Below the pieces are notes generated by a model. It saw nothing but the letters and a program-made list of their open reading frames with translations, made no database searches and was not told where the DNA came from. From Allodiplogaster sudhausi (taxonomy: Eukaryota > Nematoda > Chromadorea > Rhabditida > Diplogasteridae), in NCBI GenBank assembly GCA_945643635.1, contig CALZFC010000257.1, positions 612,501-676,500 on the forward strand: 64,000 nucleotides of DNA, in the 5' to 3' direction. Shown here in pieces: positions 59,376-64,000 of this stretch. Each line of letters starts with the position of its first letter. Position 1 is the stretch's first letter. The translations under genes were made by a program, and so were the position numbers.

Positions 59376-61851
59376 GCTTCCGTAGCGCAGTCGGCAGCGC
59401 GTCAGTCTCATAATCTGAAGGTCGTGAGTTCGAGCCTCACCGGGAGCAGTGTTTTGCTTCAATTCGTATAATTCACTGAAAAATGTTACTCTTCCTTCAA
59501 TGCAATTTGCTGGAATTGCGAACAGATCAAGCTTCCGTAGCGCAGTCGGCAGCACGTCAGTCTCATAATCTGAAGGTCGTGAGTTCGAGCCTCACCGGGA
59601 GCAGTGTTTTGCTTCAATTCGTATAATTCACTGAAATATGTTAGTCTTCCTTCTATGAAATTCGCTGGACTTGTGAACAGATCAAGCTTCCGTAGCGCAG
59701 TCGGCAGCGCGTCAGTCTCATAATCTGAAGGTCGTGAGTTCGAGCCTCACCGATAGCAGTGTTTTGCTTCAATTCGTATAATTCACTGAAATATGTTAGT
59801 CTTCCTTCTATGAAATTCGCTGGACTTGCGAACAGATCAAGCTTCCGTAGCGCAGTCGGCAGCGCGTCAGTCTCATAATCTGAAGGTCGTGAGTTCGAGC
59901 CTCACCGGGAGCAGTGTTTTGCTTCAATTCGTATAATTCACTGAAATATGTTAGTCTTCCTTTATGAAATTCGCTGGACTTGCGAACGGATCAAGCTTCC
60001 GTAGCGCAGTCGGCAGCGCGTCAGTCTCATAATCTGAAGGTCGTGAGTTCGAGCCTCACCGGGAGCAGTGTTTTGCTTCAATTCGTATAATTCACTGAAA
60101 TATGTTAGTCTTCCTTCTATGAAATTCGCTGGACTAGCGAATAGATCAAGCTTCCGTAGCGCAGTCGGCAGCGCGTCAGTCTCATAATCTGAAGGTCGTG
60201 AGTTCGAGCCTCACCGGGAGCAGTGTTTTGCTTCAATTCGTATAATTCACTGAAAAATGTTAGTCTTCCTTCTATGAAATTCGCTGGACTAGCGAATAGA
60301 TCAAGCTTCCGTAGCGCAGTCGGCAGCGCGTCAGTCTCATAATCTGAAGGTCGTGAGTTCGAGCCTCACCGGGAGCAGTGTTTTGCTTCAATTCGTATAA
60401 TTCACTGAAATATGTTAGTCTTCCTTCTATGAAATTCGCTGGACTAGCGAATAGATCAAGCTTCCGTAGCGCAGTCGGCAGCGCGTCAGTCTCATAATCT
60501 GAAGGTCGTGAGTTCGAGCCTCACCGATAGCATTGTTTTGCTTCAATTCGTATAATTCACTGAAATATGTTAGTCTTCCTTCTATGAAATTCGCTGGACT
60601 TGCGAACAGATCAAGCTTCCGTAGCGCAGTCGGCAGCGCGTCAGTCTCATAATCTGAAGGTCGTGAGTTCGAGCCTCACCGGGAGCAGTGTTTTGCTTCA
60701 ATTCGTATAATTCACTGAAATATGTTAGTCTTCCTTTATGAAATTCGCTGGACTTGCGAACGATCAAGCTTCCGTAGCGCAGTCGGCAGCGCGTCAGTCT
60801 CATAATCTGAAGGTCGTGAGTTCGAGCCTCACCGAGAGCAGTGTTTTGCTTCAATTCGTATAATTCACTGCAATATGTTAGTCTTCCTTCTATGAAATTC
60901 GCTGGACTAGCGAATAGATCAAGCTTCCGTAGCGCAGTCGGCAGCGCGTCAGTCTCATAATCTGAAGGTCGTGAGTTCGAGCCTCACCGGGAGCAGTGTT
61001 TTGCTTCAATTTGTATAATTCACTGAAAAATGTTAGTCTTCCTTCTATGAAATTCGCTGGACTAGCGAATAGATCAAGCTTCCGTAGCGCAGTCGGCAGC
61101 GCGTCAGTCTCATAATCTGAAGGTCGTGAGTTCGAGCCTCACCGGGAGCAGTGTTTTGCTTCAATTCGTATAATTCACTGAAATATGTTAGTCTTCCTTC
61201 TATGAAATTCGCTTTACTAGCGAATAGATCAAGCTTCCGTAGCGCAGTCGGCAGCCGTCAGTCTCATAATCTGAAGGTCGTGAGTTCGAGCCTCACCGGG
61301 AGCAGTGTTTTGCTTCAATTCGTATAATTCACTGAAATATGTTAGTCTTCCTTCTATGAAATTCGCTGGACTATCGAATAGATCAAGCTTCCGTAGCGCA
61401 GTCGGCAGCGCGTCAGTCTCATAATCTGAAGGTCGTGAGTTCGAGCCTCACCGGGAGCAGTGTTTTGCTTCAATTCGTATAATTCACTGAAAAATGTTAG
61501 TCTTCCTTCTATGAAATTCGCTGGACTAGCGAATAGATCAAGCTTCCGTAGCGCAGTCGGCAGCGCGTCAGTCTCATAATCTGAAGGTCGTGAGTTCGAG
61601 CCTCACCGGGAGCATTGTTTTGCTTCATTTCGTATAATTCGCTGAAATATGTTAGTCTTCCTTCTATGAAATTCGCTGGACTTGCGAACAGATCAAGCTT
61701 CCGTAGCGCAGTCGGCAGCGCGTGAGTCTCATAATCTGAAGGTCGTGAGTTCGAGCCTCACCGGGAGCAGTATTTTGCTTCAATTCGTATAATTCACTGA
61801 AAAATGTTACTCTTCCTTCGATGCAATTTGCTGGAATTGCGAACAGATCAA
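59376..61851 (+). repeat. 16-monomer HOR block with internal duplication
   Basis: 2476 bp. Monomer 1 (59376) is canonical and monomer 2 (59531) has G24A only. A 3-4-like series at 59686, 59841, 59995, 60150 and 60305 is followed by a second 3-4-5-6-7-8 series starting at 60460. The extra five monomers are therefore a duplication of the monomer 3 region, unlike the insert in the 36452 block. Confidence 0.82.
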
Positions 61852-63555
61852 GCTTCCGTAGCGCAGTCGGCAGCGCGTCAGTTTCATAATCTTAAGGTCG
61901 TGAGTTCGAGCCTCACCGGGAGCAGTGTTTTGCTTCAATTCGTATAATTCACTGAAAAATGTTACTCTTCCTTCAATGCAATTTGCTGGAATTGCGAACA
62001 GATCAAGCTTCCGTAGCGCAGTCTGCAGCACGTCAGTCTCATAATCTGAAGGTCGTGAGTTCGAGCCTCACCGGGAGCAGTGTTTTGCTTCAATTCGTAT
62101 AATTCACTGAAATGTGTTAGTCTTCCTTCTATGAAATTCGCTGGACTTGTGAACAGATCAAGCTTCCGTAGCGCAGTCGGCAGCGCGTCAGTCTCATAAT
62201 CTGAAGGTCGTGAGTTCGAGCCTCACCGATAGCATTGTTTTGCTTCAATTCGTATAATTCGCTGAAATATGTTAGTCTTCCTTCTATGAAATTCGCTGGA
62301 CTTGCGAACAGATCAAGCTTCCGTAGCGCAGTCGGCAGCGCGTCAGTCTCATAATCTGAAGGTCGTGAGTTCGAGCCTCACCGGGAGCAGTGTTTTGCTT
62401 CAATTCGTATAATTCACTGAAATATGTTAGTCTACCTTTATGAAATTCGCTGGACTTGCGAACGGATCAAGCTTCCGTAGCGCAGTCGGCAGCGCGTCAG
62501 TCTCATAATCTGAAGGTCGTGAGTTCGAGCCTCACCGAGAGCAGTGTTTTGCTTCAATTCGTATAATTCACTGCAATATGTTAGTCTTCCTTCTATGAAA
62601 TTCGCTGGACTAGCGAATAGATCAAGCTTCCGTAGCGCAGTCGGCAGCGCGTCAGTCTCATAATCTGAAGGTCGTGAGTTCGAGCCTCACCGGGAGCAGT
62701 GTTTTGCTTCAATTTGTATAATTCACTGAAAAATGTTAGTCTTCCTTCTATGAAATTCGCTGGACTAGCGAATAGATCAAGCTTCCGTAGCGCAGTCGGC
62801 AGCGCGTCAGTCTCATAATCTGAAGGTCGTGAGTTCGAGCCTCACCGGGAGCAGTGCTTTGATTCAATTCGTATAATTCACTGAAATATGTTAGTCTTCC
62901 TTCTATGAAATTCGCTTTACTAGCGAATAGATCAAGCTTCCGTAGCGCAGTCGGCAGCCCGTCAGTCTCATAATCTGAAGGTCGTGAGTTCGAGCCTCAC
63001 CGGGAGCAGTGTTTTGCTTCAATTCGTATAATTCACTGAAATATGTTAGTCTTCCTTCTATGAAATTCGCTGGACTATCGAATAGATCAAGCTTCCGTAG
63101 CGCAGTCGGCAGCGCGTGAGTCTCATAATCTGAAGGTCGTGAGTTCGAGCCTCACCGGGAGCAGTGTTTTGCTTCAATTCGTATAATTCACAGAAAAATG
63201 TTAGTCTTCCTTCTATGAAATTCGCTGGACTAGCGAATAGATCAGGCTTCCGCAGCGCAGTCGGCAGCGCGTCAGTCTCATAATCTGAAGGTCGTGAGTT
63301 CGAGCCTCACCGGGAGCATTGTTTTGCTTCATTTCGTATAATTCGCTGAAATATGTTAGTCTTCCTTCTATGAAATTCGCTGGACTTGCGAACAGATCAA
63401 GCTTCCGTAGCGCAGTCGGCAGCGCGTGAGTCTCATAATCTGAAGGTCGTGAGTTCGAGCCTCACCGGGAGCAGTATTTTGCTTCAATTCGTATAATTCA
63501 CTGAAAAATGTTACTCTTCCTTCGATGCAATTTGCTGGAATTGCGAACAGATCAA
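61852..63555 (+). repeat. HOR block with monomer 1 lacking T47G
   Basis: Monomer 1 carries C32T and G42T but has the canonical variable loop AGGTC, a combination not seen in the other blocks. Monomers 2 to 11 match the reference. Confidence 0.85.
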
Positions 63556-64000
63556 GCTTCCGTAGCGCAGTCGGCAGCGCGTCAGTTTCATAATCTTAAG
63601 GGCGTGAGTTCGAGCCTCACCGGGAGCAGTGTTTTGCTTCAATTCGTATAATTCACTGAAAAATGTTACTCTTCCTTCAATGCAATTTGCTGGAATTGCG
63701 AACAGATCAAGCTTCCGTAGCGCAGTCTGCAGCACGTCAGTCTCATAATCTGAAGGTCGTGAGTTCGAGCCTCACCGGGAGCAGTGTTTTGCTTCAATTC
63801 GTATAATTCACTGAAATGTGTTAGTCTTCCTTCTATGAAATTCGCTGGACTTGTGAACAGATCAAGCTTCCGTAGCGCAGTCGGCAGCGCGTCAGTCTCA
63901 TAATCTGAAGGTCGTGAGTTCGAGCCTCACCGATAGCATTGTTTTGCTTCAATTCGTATAATTCGCTGAAATATGTTAGTCTTCCTTCTATGAAATTCGC
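63556..64000 (+). repeat. Partial HOR block at the right edge
   Basis: Monomers 1 (63556), 2 (63711) and 3 (63866) of the derived type. The sequence ends in the spacer after monomer 3, so the array continues beyond the window. Confidence 0.93.

Larger units (their letters stand above)
4702..64000 (+). repeat. Tandem array of 155-bp tRNA-Met units, 383 copies
   Basis: Head-to-tail units all on the + strand, each with a 73-bp tRNA-Met(CAT) body and an 82-bp spacer. Starts checked at many points obey 155-bp spacing except where a visible indel shifts them. From 4702 to 32890 there are 182 intervals with 22 deleted bases, and from 32890 to 63866 there are 200 intervals with 24 deleted bases. That gives 383 starts, the last at 63866, with no unique sequence or mobile element inserted. 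The array is cut by the right edge, so its true size is unknown. Confidence 0.97.
32890..64000 (+). repeat. Array domain 3: 1704-bp higher-order repeat of 11 tRNA-Met monomers
   Basis: 201 units arranged as a HOR. Monomer 1 starts at 33045, 34749, 36452, 38930, 40634, 42338, 44042, 45746, 47450, 49154, 50857, 52561, 54265, 55969, 57672, 59376, 61852 and 63556. Fifteen blocks are 11-mers (1703 or 1704 bp) and two are 16-mers (36452 and 59376). One leading monomer-11-type unit lies at 32890, and three units of the next block precede the edge. 15x11 + 2x16 + 1 + 3 = 201, matching the count by position. Corresponding monomers are nearly identical between blocks but differ from their neighbours within a block, the defining feature of a HOR. 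Confidence 0.95.

Noticed and set aside
4702..64000. CRISPR-like array (regular repeats and spacers)
   Set aside because: Both the 73-base repeat and the 82-base spacer are conserved, the repeat folds as a full tRNA, and the DNA is eukaryotic. Spacers are not unique, so this is a tandem repeat.
4702..64000. tRNA-derived SINE family
   Set aside because: Units are strictly head-to-tail with no poly(A) or A-rich tail, no target-site duplications and no tRNA-unrelated 3' body with a LINE-like end. Most tRNA bodies are intact.
4702..64000. Initiator tRNA-Met
   Set aside because: The D arm, anticodon stem and T loop (TTCGAGC) follow the elongator pattern. The three consecutive G-C pairs before the anticodon loop and the AT-type T loop of eukaryotic initiators are absent.

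Overview
The window is eukaryotic nuclear DNA, probably from an invertebrate animal and perhaps an insect, although nothing in it fixes the taxon. The evidence is AT-rich intergenic DNA, long GA/CT microsatellites, a small spliced gene model with GT-AG introns and AATAAA signals, and polymerase III-type tRNA genes with a CAT anticodon. The left 4.1 kb is ordinary flank. Positions 1-1450 are strand-alternating GA/CT microsatellite. Positions 1451-2620 are AT-rich without a convincing gene. Positions 2621-2790 hold a 61-bp tandem repeat. Positions 2832-3941 hold a possible three-exon gene for a basic protein of about 102 residues that I do not recognise.

From 4132 to the right edge (over 93% of the window) everything is derived from one gene, elongator tRNA-Met(CAT). 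Three decayed, widely spaced copies at 4132, 4311 and 4547 form the boundary. From 4702 there is an unbroken head-to-tail array, all on the + strand, of 155-bp units. Each unit is a 73-bp tRNA-Met body plus an 82-bp spacer. Counting unit starts and correcting for visible indels gives 383 copies between 4702 and the edge (382 intervals x 155 bp minus 46 deleted bases), and the array continues past the window. The canonical body folds into a complete cloverleaf with A box, B box and a T4 terminator 3 bases after its end, so most copies look transcribable.

The array has three domains. Domain 1 (4702-10577, 38 copies) is heterogeneous: about 28 intact bodies and 10 variants. Domain 2 (10578-32889, 144 copies) is very homogeneous: every body I read is the same canonical sequence and the spacers differ at only a few shared positions. 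Domain 3 (32890-64000, 201 copies) is a higher-order repeat (HOR). Eleven distinguishable monomers recur as a 1704-bp block, 15 times as an 11-mer and twice as a 16-mer, followed by a partial block. In a typical block only 3 of 11 tRNA bodies are unmutated. The other 8 each carry fixed changes in stems or invariant positions, so this domain behaves like a satellite amplifying tRNA pseudogenes. A precursor of the HOR monomer order lies in domain 1 near 7335-8262. By my reading about 244 of the 383 bodies are intact.

There is no protein-coding content in the array. The recurrent 70-90 residue open frames on the minus strand are antisense readings of the tRNA repeat. The main discovery is the array itself: a single-isoacceptor tRNA array of satellite size, with alpha-satellite-like higher-order organisation and a graded transition from intact genes to homogenised pseudogenes.
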